This document shows, one piece after another, positions 1 through 10,018 of a stretch of 64,000 nt of DNA. The notes beneath the pieces were generated by a model, which was given only the letters and a program-made list of their open reading frames with translations, did no database searches and was not told the origin of the DNA. Positions within the stretch are counted from its first letter, which is position 1; each line of letters starts with the position of its first letter. Source of the stretch: Takakia lepidozioides (Eukaryota; Streptophyta; Takakiopsida; Takakiales; Takakiaceae). The DNA is taken from NCBI GenBank assembly GCA_030704615.1, contig CM060731.1:83434756-83498755 (forward strand), read 5' to 3'. A program made the translations under genes and the position numbers.

Positions 1-731
1 TCCATATCTGTCAACATTCCGGACGCCCTCGAGTAGTCCGCCCGAGGAGGGAACTCAAAGAAGATATTACCGTCGACGTCGGCGGGAAGGCATGTAACCG
101 ATTTAATTGCGAACTTGCTGTAGTCCAGCCCGGCCAGCTCCGACCGGTGTCCCTCCAGGTGAAGCCCTCGCAAAATTTCTAGAATAGATCGAACTGCGGT
201 GCTCGTGCTGGGAATATGACTCCCTCCTCCACTGACGTCCATTGAGGACTTGCCTGATCTCCAGGACGACCTCGGAACTTCCATGACCTCGTCTGAGTCG
301 GACAGGTTGTGAACAACCCGGTTCTCGGTCGTCTTCATGGATGGGTTCGGCTCTGGATTTACTTCGTTGCGGACTTCTCTCTTTGAGGTACCCACTCTCT
401 GATTCGCGGATTGTTTCGTGGAAGACGCCAGGATAGACGGTGCATTTGGCGGGCAAATGAAGTCCCCAACAGCCCTGTATATGACGCTGTCCGATGGTGG
501 AACTCGCCATTCCCTGCCATCGCCGAAATCATCGTGGAGCACAACAATACTCTCGACAACAAGGCCGTTTGAGTCCTTCCTTTCCTCCTCCAAAAAAACC
601 GACCCCGGTTTCAGGTGGTATCGAACGCACAGATATTTCTCCATCACCCGGCAGGTGTCCCCTCTGCACGGAAATGAAGCTCTATGCTCGTGAGGAGGGC
701 AGTACACTGTAGCGCTCGGGTTTTCCGCCAT
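1..731 (-). CDS. MULE-type transposase, N-terminal part (runs off the window)
   Basis: Open from ATG at 729-731 to the window edge, about 243 codons. It is nearly identical to the N-terminus of the transposase at 20,547-22,118. The visible part is the N-terminal region upstream of the zinc-finger segment: a conserved block followed by a serine-rich, acidic linker. The zinc-finger and catalytic parts would lie beyond position 1. I found no stop in this frame when comparing it base by base with the nested copy. It reads away from gene A, with the palindromic array between the two, so any promoter for it should lie in or next to the array. Confidence 0.65.
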   Translation of the reverse strand, partial: MAENPSATVYCPPHEHRASFPCRGDTCRVMEKYLCVRYHLKPGSVFLEEERKDSNGLVVESIVVLHDDFGDGREWRVPPSDSVIYRAVGDFICPPNAPSILASSTKQSANQRVGTSKREVRNEVNPEPNPSMKTTENRVVHNLSDSDEVMEVPRSSWRSGKSSMDVSGGGSHIPSTSTAVRSILEILRGLHLEGHRSELAGLDYSKFAIKSVTCLPADVDGNIFFEFPPRADYSRASGMLTDM

Positions 732-899
732 GGGAGATGTGCACACAAGACCGCCAGGATGGCGTGCGGGGAAGCTCCCTGGTAGAAGGGGGTGCAGCGA
801 TGGGAATGAATGCGATGCCGATTTGTCCGAGCGACGAAGCCTGATCCAAATCCAGGGAGCCAACTATCTCAAAAATCCACAGTCAGAGTGTTAATGAAC

Positions 900-1910
900 C
901 TTGTCTCCGGAATGCGGCCCCTGGTCTTTGCGCAATAACTGCCAACGGTATGCAGTCAGAAAGTGGGGGGCCGTCCGGATGATGACGGCTGAAGGGGAGA
1001 AGCCGGCACCGTGCCCTCACATTACTACCCCCGAATGGAAATTCGGCACCCAATATCCAACAGAGGAAGCCCGGATGAAGTCGCCTCGGGCGCAGAGGCC
1101 GGAGTGTGTGCGACAGAGAACATCCCCTGGATGGAGATTCGGCGCCGAATTTCCATCCGGGCCCCCCAAAGGGAGTCGTGTCGGGGGGTCAGGCCGAAAA
1201 CTGGACGGCATAAAAACATCCCCAGATGGAAAAACGGCGCCGAATTTCCATCCGGGGCAGTTCGGATGCAGTCGGGGAGGGGGGAGTGGCCTGCAGTTGG
1301 CCGTCACATTTCAACCCCCGGACGGAAATTCGGCACCGAATATCGAACATGGGACGCCCGGATGAAGTCGCCTCGGGCGCAGAGGCTGGCGAGTGTGCGA
1401 CAGAGAACATCCCATGGACGGAGATTCGGCGCCGAATTTCCATCCGGGCCCCCCCCAAAGGAAGTCTTGTCGGGGGGTCAGACCGAAAACTGGCCGACAT
1501 AAAAACTTCCACAGATGGGAAAACGGCGCCGAATTTGCATCCTGCAGGTAAGTGGAATCCCGGATGGATGGAAATTCGGCGCCGAATTTCCATCCAGCAG
1601 GTAGGTGGAATCCCGGATGGATGGAGATTCGGCGCCGAATTTCCATCCAGCAGGTAAGTGGAATCCCGGATGGATGGAGATTCGGCGCTGAATTTCCGTC
1701 CAGCAGATAAGTGGAATCTCGGGTGGATGGAGATTCGGCGCCGAATTTCCATCCTGCAGGTAATTCGAAAACCGGATGAATGGAAATTCGGCGCCGAATT
1801 TCCATCAAGCACGTAAGCCGAATCCCGCATAAATGGAAATTCGGCGCCGAATTTCCATCCAGCAGGTAAGTCGGATGGGTGCCGTATGGATATTCGGCGC
1901 CGAATTTCCA
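900..1910. repeat. Palindromic tandem array, left arm of fold-back
   Basis: Degenerate units that become regular from about 1,540, with a spacing of about 54-58 bp. Each unit carries the perfect palindrome GAAATTCGGCGCCGAATTTC or a one-base variant, separated by a spacer containing GCAGGTAAGT and AATCCCGGATGG. The open frames here, full of RRRISI and GNSAPN motifs, are translations of the repeat and not proteins. The 900-1,500 part matches the start of the array beside the nested MULE transposase. Confidence 0.9.
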
Positions 1911-2500
1911 TTCGACATGTATTTCTGAGCGTGGAATTACCTTCGTGCAGGTAATTCCCAGATGAGAATTACCTTTGTGCAGGTAATTTCCAGATGAGAA
2001 TTACCTTCGTGCAGGTAATTTCCAGATGAGAATTACCTTCCTCCAGGTAATTCCAATCGATGTGAATTCTTCGTCCACAATTACCTGCACGAAGGTAATT
2101 CTCATCTGGAAATTACCTGCACGAAGGTAATTCTCATCTGGAAATTACCTGCACAAAGGTAATTCTCATCTGGGAATTACCTGCACGAAGGTAATTCCAC
2201 GCTCAGAAATACATGGCGAATGGAAATTCGGCGCCGAATATCCATTTGGCACCGATTCGAATTACCTGCAGGATGGAAATTCGGCGCCGAATTTCCATTT
2301 ATGCGGGATTCGACTTACCTGCTGGATGGAAATTCGGCGCCGAATTTCCATTCATCCGGTATTGGAATTACCTGCTGGATGGAAATTCGGCGCCGAATTT
2401 CCATTTATGCGGGATTCGAGTTACCTGCTGGATGGAAATTCGGCGCCGAATTTCCATTTATCCGGGATCCGAATTACCTGCAGGAGGGAAATTCGGCGCC
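1630..2500. repeat. Large imperfect palindrome (fold-back) centred near 2,065
   Basis: The flanks of the centre mirror one another. TATTTCTGAGCGTGGAATTA near 1,920 is answered by its reverse complement ending near 2,212. The inner part is four copies of AATTACCTTCGTGCAGGTAA-like units that reverse orientation at about 2,060-2,085. Outside them the GGCGCC units continue in opposite orientation on each side (GTAAGT spacers on the left, ACTTAC spacers on the right). Each arm is about 430 bp and made of smaller palindromes, so a palindrome of palindromes. Confidence 0.88.
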
Positions 2501-2519
2501 GAATTACCTGCTTGAGGGA

Positions 2520-2930
2520 AATTTGGCGCACCGCCCTACCTCCGCGGATGGAAATTCGGCGCCGGATTTCCATCCGCGCGCTTCCGAATTACCTGCATGA
2601 GGTAAATTTCCACCGCCGCCCTACCTCCGCGGATGGAAATTCGGCGCCGGATTTCCATCCGCGCGCTTCCGAATTACCTGCATGAGGGAAATTTCCACCG
2701 CCGCCCTACCTCCGCGGATGGAAATTCGGCGCCGGATTTCCATCCGCGCGCTTCCGAATTACCTGCATGAGGGAAATTTCCACCGCCGCCCTACCTCCGC
2801 GGATGGAAATTCGGCGCCGGATTTCCATCCGCGCGCTTCCGAATTACCTGCATGAGGGAAATTTCCACCGCCGCCCTTCCTCCGCGGATGGAAATTCGGC
2901 GCCGGATTTCCATCCTGCTGCGCTCCGAAT
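2520..2930. repeat. 86-bp tandem repeat within the array
   Basis: About four and a half near-identical 86-bp units. Each carries CTCCGCGGATGG, the GGAAATTCGGCGCCGGATTT core and GCGCGCTTCCGAATTACCTG. The homogeneity is much higher than in the neighbouring 54-58-bp units, which suggests recent local amplification. It ends at degenerate units near 3,000. Confidence 0.88.
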
Positions 2931-2999
2931 TACCTGCAGGATGGAAATCCGGCGCCGGAATTCTATCGTGCAGCGCTCCGAATTACCTCTATGTTGGAA

Positions 3000-3794
3000 A
3001 TTCCGGGACTGTTTACGTCGATTTTCATCCGACATGGAGGGCTTCATCCGACATTTAATTGCGCAGTTGGGCAATAAATGTCGACGGCCGTCGGTTATTA
3101 TTTGGGCTGGCGACGCATGGCTTCCTGGACACGTACCCTAAATCTCATTCTAAACTTGGCTTAACATGGTATTCCAGGCATGTACCCCAAAAAAGGAGAT
3201 CTTTTTGGCTGGGACTTATGCCGCCTGAAGGGCGTGGCTCTCCTGAGAGAGACCTCACATCCAGACCGCGGCGGAAGTTGAAAGCTCTGTACTACGGACG
3301 ACGGCCAATCTCTCGCATGGCCAAACTGAAGCTCCAGCAGGAGATTCCAGTGTCTTGCTCACAACCTGCGCCAACTGAAGTCGAGTACTCTCAGGCAAGC
3401 CACTTCTGCTTTCGGTTTGTTCGATTTATTTTTTGCTTTCGCTTTGTTTTTGCATCTTCATCCTGGCTTTGCTGTATGAGTGAACTTTAGATAGTTGAGT
3501 GAACCTTAGATTGTTTGCAATGCGTGTGCAAATCCGGCAGCTCTGGAGAAGGCTGCTTGTGCATGTCATTCTTAGGCAATGGTTGCATTTGTTTTCATTG
3601 TTGTTGCATGGCTCTCCATACTTCCTAAACTTGTTATGTTTTCATTTTTGCTACATGATTGTTGCTATGGTGGTTGCGCTGCTCGTTGCGATGCTGCTTT
3701 TTGCACCGATGTTGGTTTTCACGATTTTTGTCAATGACAGAGTGACGACGAGCCCGGCACGCTGGTGGTATCATCGACAGCTCCAACTCATCGC
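3000..3794 (+). other. Presumed promoter and 5' leader of gene A
   Basis: Non-repetitive sequence between the array and the first convincing codons of gene A. No conserved coding frame was recognised. An acceptor-like site (CAATGACAG, ending about 3,740) precedes the long open frame, so an upstream non-coding or short first exon is possible. I cannot place the transcription start. Confidence 0.4.
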
Positions 3795-5182
3795 ATGTTT
3801 GAATCGCCCAACTTGGGGCGAGAGGGCAAACTTAAACCTTTTGTTGGTGGACGGGAGGACTTGCAACGAGATTACGACAAAGTAGGCATTGGGGAGGTTG
3901 GTGCAGGCGGCATGGCAGGTGAAGGGCGTGAGGACATGAGGACAGCAGATCCGGCAATGGAGGTTGTTCATGCACATGCAGTAGGGCCCGCCCACGCAAA
4001 GAAAAAGAAGAAAGCTAAGCACATGCAATCCCCGGCGAGAGAGCAGTCACGGGCTGCGGAGGGGGGAGTGAGCAGTGCGCGCGAGGGTTTCAGTTCGCCT
4101 CAATCAAAGGTGGTCGTCCTGGAGGGCTCCCCTGCTGCTAGCCCTAGTAAGAAACAGAAAGCCCGTGAGAGGGCAAAAGAGAGGGCAAAAGAACAGACGA
4201 GACAGAATGCTAGCCAGGAGGAAAGACAAAAGGCAGCTGAAGAGGCCAGGGGTGCCCAAATGACAGATGCCAATGTAAGCGAGGGACCCACAGAGACGGT
4301 GGATCCCTACAAGACACCACAGAGAGGCAGTAGCACACCGGTTAGACCATCGCGGGCAAGAGCAGCCCCCGCAATTACCCATACGGTGGAGAGTGGAGGA
4401 GAGGAAAGAACATCTGAAAGAGCACGGATTGTGCAAGTTCGAGGTGAAGCCAGGGAGAGGGCAGTAGAGACGACAAGAGTGCTGGAGGTTGTTTCGCAGG
4501 TGGCTGACCCTGTTGAGGAGGACGACATGGAGGTTTCTGACCAGGATGACATCCTCCCGGACATCCCCAGGCCCCAAACCCGGAGCATACAGGCTGGATT
4601 TGGCGGTCCTGGTGGGCTGCCGGAAAACCCCTCTGCAGCAGACGTCATGTCTGAGGCGGATATGAAGTTGGCCGCTGCCAAGATGTTGGAGGCAACCCAC
4701 AGCAACATTGGCAGGGTGCTGGGGGGCATGGTGTACCCGGCCAAGCTTCGAATTCCCCTTTGCCGCTTGGTGTCATTGCAGGTGGTGAGACCTGCCCTGC
4801 CAGGCGATATCGACAAGCTGAAATTCTCTTTCCGGGATGGATATCGAATGGGGTCTGCCGCCTTTTACGTTTCCATTGAGAACGACCACGGAGCTTCCCG
4901 TGCCCACACTTCCGATGAGGTGGACAAATGGGGTCCCCATTGGCAAACGCGAAATGAGGAGTTCGAGAGATCGATTGCTAGTGATCCTCTTTTCCAGCAC
5001 ATGTCCGGTAAGATGTTCTACGTGTGGGACGGCAATCATCGCCTCCTGGCATGGATGGAGCACATTGCCCAAGCCCACCCCAACGATCTCGATTGGCATT
5101 TCGCCGTTGATTGTGTTGTGCTGAAGGTTGCGGGGCCCAAAGATCGCAGTCTTCTCAAAGCTGCAATGGCCGACATCAACTC
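3795..5182 (+). CDS. Gene A exon 1: ParB/sulfiredoxin-like domain
   Basis: The first 300 or so residues are low complexity: a lysine cluster near 3,998-4,010, Arg/Lys/Glu-rich helices, and an acidic stretch near 4,517-4,560. A compact domain follows. IPLCRLV at about 4,752 matches the opening strand of ParB N-terminal domains, where an IPL segment leads the fold. VWDGNHR at 5,022-5,042 matches the DGxHR/GxxR nucleotide-binding motif of ParB/Srx folds. An LLAWMEHI helix comes directly after it, as in ParB. The exon ends in AACTC followed by GTAAGC at 5,183. Known members bind CTP/ATP or act as nucleases; which applies here is unknown. Confidence 0.6.
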
Positions 5183-8100
5183 GTAAGCTACAACCCCTCT
5201 CGCTTTTGGACTTTGAATTTGGAAGTCATTTCATTGCGAATCCTCATATATGATGAAAATTCCCATTTCAGTATTGTTTGATGGAAATGTGGCACTGCAG
5301 GGTGACTGAGAATGCCTTCATTGCCACGAACTTGTCCCATATGCTCTTCCGAGTGAAGGATGTCGGGAAGCAGGGGGTGCAAGAGTTTGCCAATTCCCTC
5401 AGTGCCGACCTCCTGCGCAAGTCGGAGGCAAAGGCAGACAGAACCTGGTATAGGCTGAGCGTCGACGCCATGGTGGACTACATATTTCGGGTAAAGCTCC
5501 TCACAATTTTGTTGAGCTAATTTGTCTCTCCTCCCCCAATAGAAGAAATTGTGTTGAGCAGGATCTCTAATCTTATGTGCGCCTTTTCGACAGACGAAAA
5601 TACAGCAGGATTTGGCACATGCGCGGAGGTTCTACATGGAGTCAGAGGAGAAGAATCCAACCCTCCCGGAACTCGAATCGTATGTCAAAGCTGCGGAGGT
5701 GAGGGCCCGCATAAAGTACAAGTCGCGGATGGTAAAGTACGTGGCCATAGCTGATCCCGCCCTTGGTGCCGACTTTCTGGTGGAGGTGGGGAAGCACTAC
5801 TCTCGCGCTCTGAAGCCCACGATGACATTGGAGAAGCTCCATCGTCTAGCCACATCCTGTGTGGATGCAACAGAAAAGGTGATACATTCTTAACCAAATT
5901 GTGGTGGCAACAACTCCTTTTTGTGGTGTTTGGCGCTTACGAATATGCTGGGTGGTTGGACAGACCCGGTGGCTCCAAATCTGGAATGGTTCCCAAAGTA
6001 CCAGGGACATGTGGAGCTTCCCCAAACCGGACAAACTCTCTGACCCCACATTCGACATGTGGATGAACCGCATGACATGGTGGTTTCAGGTACTTCCCCA
6101 CGCTTCGTTTGGGGCTTGTACTCTAGTAGGGGGTGGATTCATTGTATTTTTTGAGGAAAGCGATCTGATGGACAATCTCCACAGGTGACGACGAATGCGC
6201 AAGAGCAGCTGGACACACAAGCACATCAGTTCAAGATGGAGATATCTCCTGCAGCAGAGAGCCTACGTGACTATGTGACGAGGTACTTTCTGCTCTACAA
6301 AACCAACCTATTCTTTCGGGAGATAGCAGATGCTCGCCGGAGCCACGAGTTCACCGACCAGCCGAACGCGGACAAAGCAGCAATGCGCCTTCTGTACAGG
6401 TACATACGCGCTGCCTTTCTTTCAAGTCCTGGCATTGCAGGATGTTAGAGGCCTCAAGTGGTGTTAGGGAAAATGGCGCCGAATTTCCAGTCAGGGCTCC
6501 GAAAATGGCTAAGTCCCTAGACTGGCTGGCCCGGAACTGGAAATTCGGCGCCATTTTCCAGTTCCAGGCCCTATTGCCGTTCAGGGACTTACCCATTTTC
6601 GGCCCAAGTCCCTAGACTGGCTGGCCCTGAAGTGGAAATTCGGCGCCATATTCCAGTTTTTAGGCCCTATTGCCGTTCAGGGAATTAGCCATTTTCGGCC
6701 TAAGTCCCTAGTGTGGCTGGCCCGGAACTGGAAATTCGGCGCCGTTTTCCAGTTCTAGGCCCTATTGCCGTCCAGGGACTTAGCCATTTTCGGGCTAAGT
6801 CCCTAGACTGGCTGGCCCGGAACTGGAAATTCGGCGCCGTTTTCCAGTTCTAGGCCCTATTGCCGTCGAGGGACTTAGCCATTTTCGGGCTAAGTCCCTA
6901 GACTGGGTGGCCGTGAAGTGGAAATTCGGCGCCATATTCCAGTTGTAGGCCCTATTGCCGTTCAGAGACTTAGCCATTTTCGGACCTCATTGTGTTTTTC
7001 ATGAATGCAGGTACTGTAAGTTCTCGCTTTTGGAGAAAGGTCATCTGTCTTTCGAGCCACCATTCTTCCTGGCATGGAGGAACCCTGGGGCTGACTCCAT
7101 GTACACTGACGATATTGTGAAGGAGTGGCATCTGGAACATTTGCGTGATTGCCCTTGGTATGTGGACCTTCCGCCCGGCTCGCTCGACCCATCCGAGTTT
7201 CAATTGAAGCTGGATGCTGAATTCCGACGAAACCGGGCTCCGCTGCCTCCGTTGGGTGCAAAAGAGGCAAAAGCGCTTGCGAACTCCAGGAAAGCGGCAG
7301 AGCTTGCTCAGGCAGGATTCAGGAGAAATTGCATGAGAAGAGTAAAGGTCAAAGGAAAAGGACAAGGAAACAGGTGACTGCAGTAACACCCAAAAAGAAG
7401 AAAACCATCGGGGCATCGGAGGAGGCGCAGGAGGGGACCCAAGAGAGTGACTCCGACGCCGATTTTGTTCAAGGTCTTGCGACTGCTGTTGCTCCTACCC
7501 AGTCACCGGTCGTCCGGGTTCCCAAGTCAGTTCGGAGTGGGACTGGCTCTGCCAAGAAGTTGGCATTTGAGGGCGAGCCTACACGGCGGTATTCGGCGGT
7601 GACGTTTACGCACAGGCCAAAGCTAGAACCTCCAACCATCATCCAATGCGTCAATGAGAGCTTCCTTGACGCTCTCGCTGCCAGGGCGAAGAAGGTGGCA
7701 CACAACAAGTCTCTGGCGGAGCAGAAGGGGAAAGCCAAGAAGAGGCTGGCGGTACAGAGCCTAAAGACACCCCTGGTTTTGAAGCCATGATGGAATTCTT
7801 CACGGCTGTGAGCACGAATTGCAAGAGCACTCGGGGGGGGTTGAGGTGGAGAGAGCTTGCGACATGATTCTCCTCGACATTCCAGATGGGGAGCTGCTGG
7901 AGGGCCTGGATGGTGTGCCCACCTGGAACAGGTTTACTGAGGACTACTGGAAAGCCGGGTTTGGGCTGGCGGGGATGCTTCTGGATGACGGTGGATGTGT
8001 GGTTGTCCTTGCCACGAGAGGGAAGACCACAGAGAATGCGGTGGCAAGGTGGACACCGAAAAGTGTCACCCCGGTCCTCCTCAGAAAATGGTTCTGCATC

Positions 8101-9358
8101 AGTACGCAGGGGTTGCGAACAGAGGGCCAAAGTGTAAGTTATCAATCTATTGCATTCACTTCATATTGTGGTGTATGTTAAGTAGACCCTGGAATTGATC
8201 CCTTCTTTGTTGGATGTGCAGACATTGGTGTTTGAGGCATATTGCTTTGTGAAGAGAGGGTCTACGTTCAAATTCCGCAACGACGGTCGTCTTGTTGATG
8301 CCGCTGTGGACCCTGTAACCTACGATGTCCTCTACAACTATGTGCCCCACTCTAGTATGCCGAAGGACACAAAGACAGGCAAACCGTGGCGGTACAGCCG
8401 GACCCGGAGCCCTGCTTTCATCCAAACCCTCATGGAGACGTGCTCGGATGTCCAAGGGCGGATTCTGGACCTCACATGCGGCACGGGTAAGCCTTCACGT
8501 GCTCAGTTTGTCCCCTGGCCCCATTGCAATTGCATGCCGCAAGCTATTAACCGCCCGCTTTGTTCCTCAGGTGCTTCAATGTGGGCAGGGACGTTGTCCG
8601 ACAGGCATGTGTTCGCCTTCGAGCCAGATACTGCCCTCCACAACTCGGAACTTGCAGCGGCTGAACGTCTGCCGAAAGAGGAAGAGGCATCCTCGGAGGA
8701 TGAGGAAAAATCCGAGAAGGAGCAGGGGGAGGAAGTTGGGATCGAGGCCGAGGAGCCCCCGGTTTACGAGTGAGTGGTGGCATTGTAAGTTGCCTCCAGA
8801 TTTTGTGAGGCACCTCCCTCCGCTCTCTTATTTCATTGAAAACCCTTTCTGGTTGTGCTGGTATTGACATTCTTCAAGTGGATTTGTTCTTACTGTAGGA
8901 TGCCAAGTACTGCCGGAGGGACGTCTACACCGGAGTTCATGGGCAGGAGGAACGTGCCTTTTTTTGCCAGGGGGGATTTCATGCCTAGTCCAGAAAGGGA
9001 GTACATCCTTCCTACTTATGCTGCCCGGCTTGCTTCGGTGTCCATTAGGAGGTGTTCCGAACGTAGTCGTGTACAGCAGATTTTAGACGAGGCAAGCCTC
9101 AAGAAAATGAAGATGAGGGAGGAGGCAGCAGCTATTAGAGCCCGTCGAGCTCGTAGATTTGTGTTGGATTCTGCTGAGGAAAGTGGGGGAGAAGACGCAG
9201 AAGATTCCCAGGAGGTGAGGTGGACAGTCCCCCAAGGAGAGGACGGGATTTTTGAGAGGCATAGTGGAACTGATGCATCACAGAGCTCGGAGGATGAGGG
9301 GGATGAGGGGGATGAGGAAGAAGGTGGGGCAAGTTCCTCGGAGGGTGTAGGAGAGTAG
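3795..9358 (+). CDS. Gene A (left copy): ParB-like plus permuted methyltransferase-like protein, ten exons
   Basis: Proposed exons: 3,795-5,182; 5,301-5,490; 5,594-5,878; 5,964-6,089; 6,185-6,399; 7,011-8,133 (one or more exons); 8,222-8,486; 8,571-8,769; 8,899-9,358. All listed junctions are GT-AG, and the inverted right copy gives the same exon lengths (190, 285, 126, 215 and 265 nt). Predicted length is about 1,400 residues. Order: basic, low-complexity N-terminus; ParB-like domain; about 350 residues of unknown helical type; a KR-rich linker; a methyltransferase-like domain; an acidic Ser/Glu-rich tail. Comparison with the right copy shows single-base losses near 7,317 and 7,748, and the frame also changes at the G-run 7,833-7,840, so this copy is probably broken. 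The start is uncertain: the frame is open upstream to a GTG at 3,765. A possible role is binding and modifying DNA, perhaps of its own element; this is inference. Confidence 0.68.
6465..6990. repeat. Palindromic ~95-bp tandem array inside gene A intron 5
   Basis: Five units spaced about 95 bp (cores near 6,541, 6,634, 6,731, 6,825 and 6,920). Each contains CTGGAAATTCGGCGCC, its partial mirror TTTTCCAGTTC, and the motif GGGACTTAGCCATTTTCGG with its reverse complement GGCTAAGTCC. It fills the intron between 6,400 and 7,010. The orthologous intron of the right copy (61,300-61,990) holds a related but differently arranged array. Confidence 0.88.
7819..8769 (+). CDS. Gene A methyltransferase-like region (exons around 7,819-8,133, 8,222-8,486, 8,571-8,769)
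   Basis: MILLDIPDG at about 7,866 sits where class-beta amino-methyltransferases have motif IV (D/N/S-PP-Y/W). LLDDGGCVVVL at about 7,978 matches the LKPGG-V strand-turn after it. The next exon ends in RILDLTCGTG, completed across the intron by ASMW (motif I, the SAM-binding loop), and FAFEPD follows as the acidic end of strand 2. Motif IV before motif I is the permuted, beta-class order of N4-cytosine/N6-adenine DNA methylases. The proline-proline-aromatic catalytic signature is replaced by I-P-D-G, so catalysis is not assured. Acidic Glu/Ser repeats follow. Confidence 0.6.
8899..9358 (+). CDS. Gene A last exon: basic helix and acidic C-terminal tail
   Basis: The acceptor is CTGTAG at 8,893-8,898. 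Joined to the GA ending exon 9 at 8,769, the frame continues through MPSTAGG to a TAG at 9,356-9,358. The middle carries a strongly basic helix (LKKMKMREE to RARRARRF), and the end is a run of Asp/Glu/Gly/Ser. The right copy keeps the same frame with a few substitutions, which supports this exon as coding. Function of the tail is unknown; such acidic tails occur in nuclear chromatin proteins. Confidence 0.62.
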
Positions 9359-9417
9359 TGCCCATTCCGGCTATGACAGTTAGAACACACTTGTATAGAC
9401 GTGGCTTGCCACAAAAT

Positions 9418-9579
9418 TTGCAATAAAATGTTGCATTTCAAGTCCACTGGTGCCACATTCCAACTTCACATGACCCTATTTCCGTGCCTCCTAACCCTAT
9501 TTCCGTGGACTCACAATGGTCTGCTCATGCTTTTTTTTTTTCCGCTCATGCTCATGCCGCTCATGAAATAGCAGCCCCC
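9418..9579. repeat. Right terminal inverted repeat / subterminal region of left MULE
   Basis: About 160 bp nearly identical to 27,442-27,618 and, inverted, to 58,694-58,850. It contains the poly(A) signal AATAAA (9,422-9,427) just after gene A, two CCCTATTTCCGTG repeats, a T-run, then CCGCTCATG/CTCATGCC repeats. It ends in CTCATGAAATAGCAGCCCCC, the reverse complement of the MULE end GGGGGCTGCTATTTCATGAG. Confidence 0.85.
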
Positions 9580-10018
9580 ATACAGTCTGCAGTACTTCAC
9601 AATTCTGTCTTCTTCGGGTATTCGGCGGGAAAGGTTTGCAACTGAACTGGGAAATAGGGTGCCGCATTAGGGTTCGCACGTGCAAAATTTCGGAGCGGTT
9701 TGGTGTTGGCGAAGGCCGCCTCTACCAGTACCTACGACGATACTTGGAAATGCGGCGCCGCATTTCCTTGTCGGAGGTCGAATGAGGAAAACAAGTTTTC
9801 GGAAAGCAGAAAAACATGAACCCTCCAACATACAAAAATACATGCACGTGGAAACAAGTGAACGATATAGTAATATCTTAGTTCGAGCAAAACAGGTTAC
9901 TGGTAGGCAAGACATATGTCGGACCTTTCTGTGGCCAGAGTCTGAGGTACTGGCAGCAGTACAGTTCTACTATCCGAAAAGGATGGGCGTACCATTGTAT
10001 GGGGACCGCAAGCCAAGC
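9580..10018. other. Unassigned spacer with one isolated GGCGCC palindrome
   Basis: Flank immediately outside the left MULE. I see no gene. A single perfect palindrome with arms GGAAATGCGG sits at about 9,749-9,770. It is a variant of the array core (GCG in place of TCG), so palindrome units also occur as singletons. Confidence 0.5.

Larger units (their letters stand above)
1..9579. mobile_element. Left MULE-type element carrying gene A (left end outside window)
   Basis: Composite DNA transposon whose left end lies outside the window. Order: MULE transposase N-terminus (minus strand, 1-731), palindromic fold-back array (about 900-3,000), gene A (plus strand, 3,795-9,358), and a terminal inverted repeat ending at 9,579. 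Positions 1 to about 1,500 match 21,373 to about 22,900 of the complete nested MULE. The last 160 bp match the right end of that MULE, which has a 9-bp target duplication. The shared ends on both sides of gene A are why I treat gene A as cargo. I cannot see this copy's own target duplication. Confidence 0.72.

Noticed and set aside
1000-2900. Overlapping frames on both strands rich in RRRISI and GNSAPNFHP motifs
   Set aside because: They are six-frame translations of the palindromic repeat, present equally on both strands and shifted between units; not proteins.
5278-5300. Acceptor at 5,271 for gene A exon 2
   Set aside because: Using the first AG leads to an immediate stop after SIV. The AG at 5,300 keeps frame in both copies, so it was chosen.
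8899-8985. Alternative frame of gene A last exon beginning DAKYGRRDVYTGV in the right copy
   Set aside because: It stays open in the right copy but not in the left. The frame that joins correctly to exon 9 (MPST...) is open in both copies and reaches the acidic tail.
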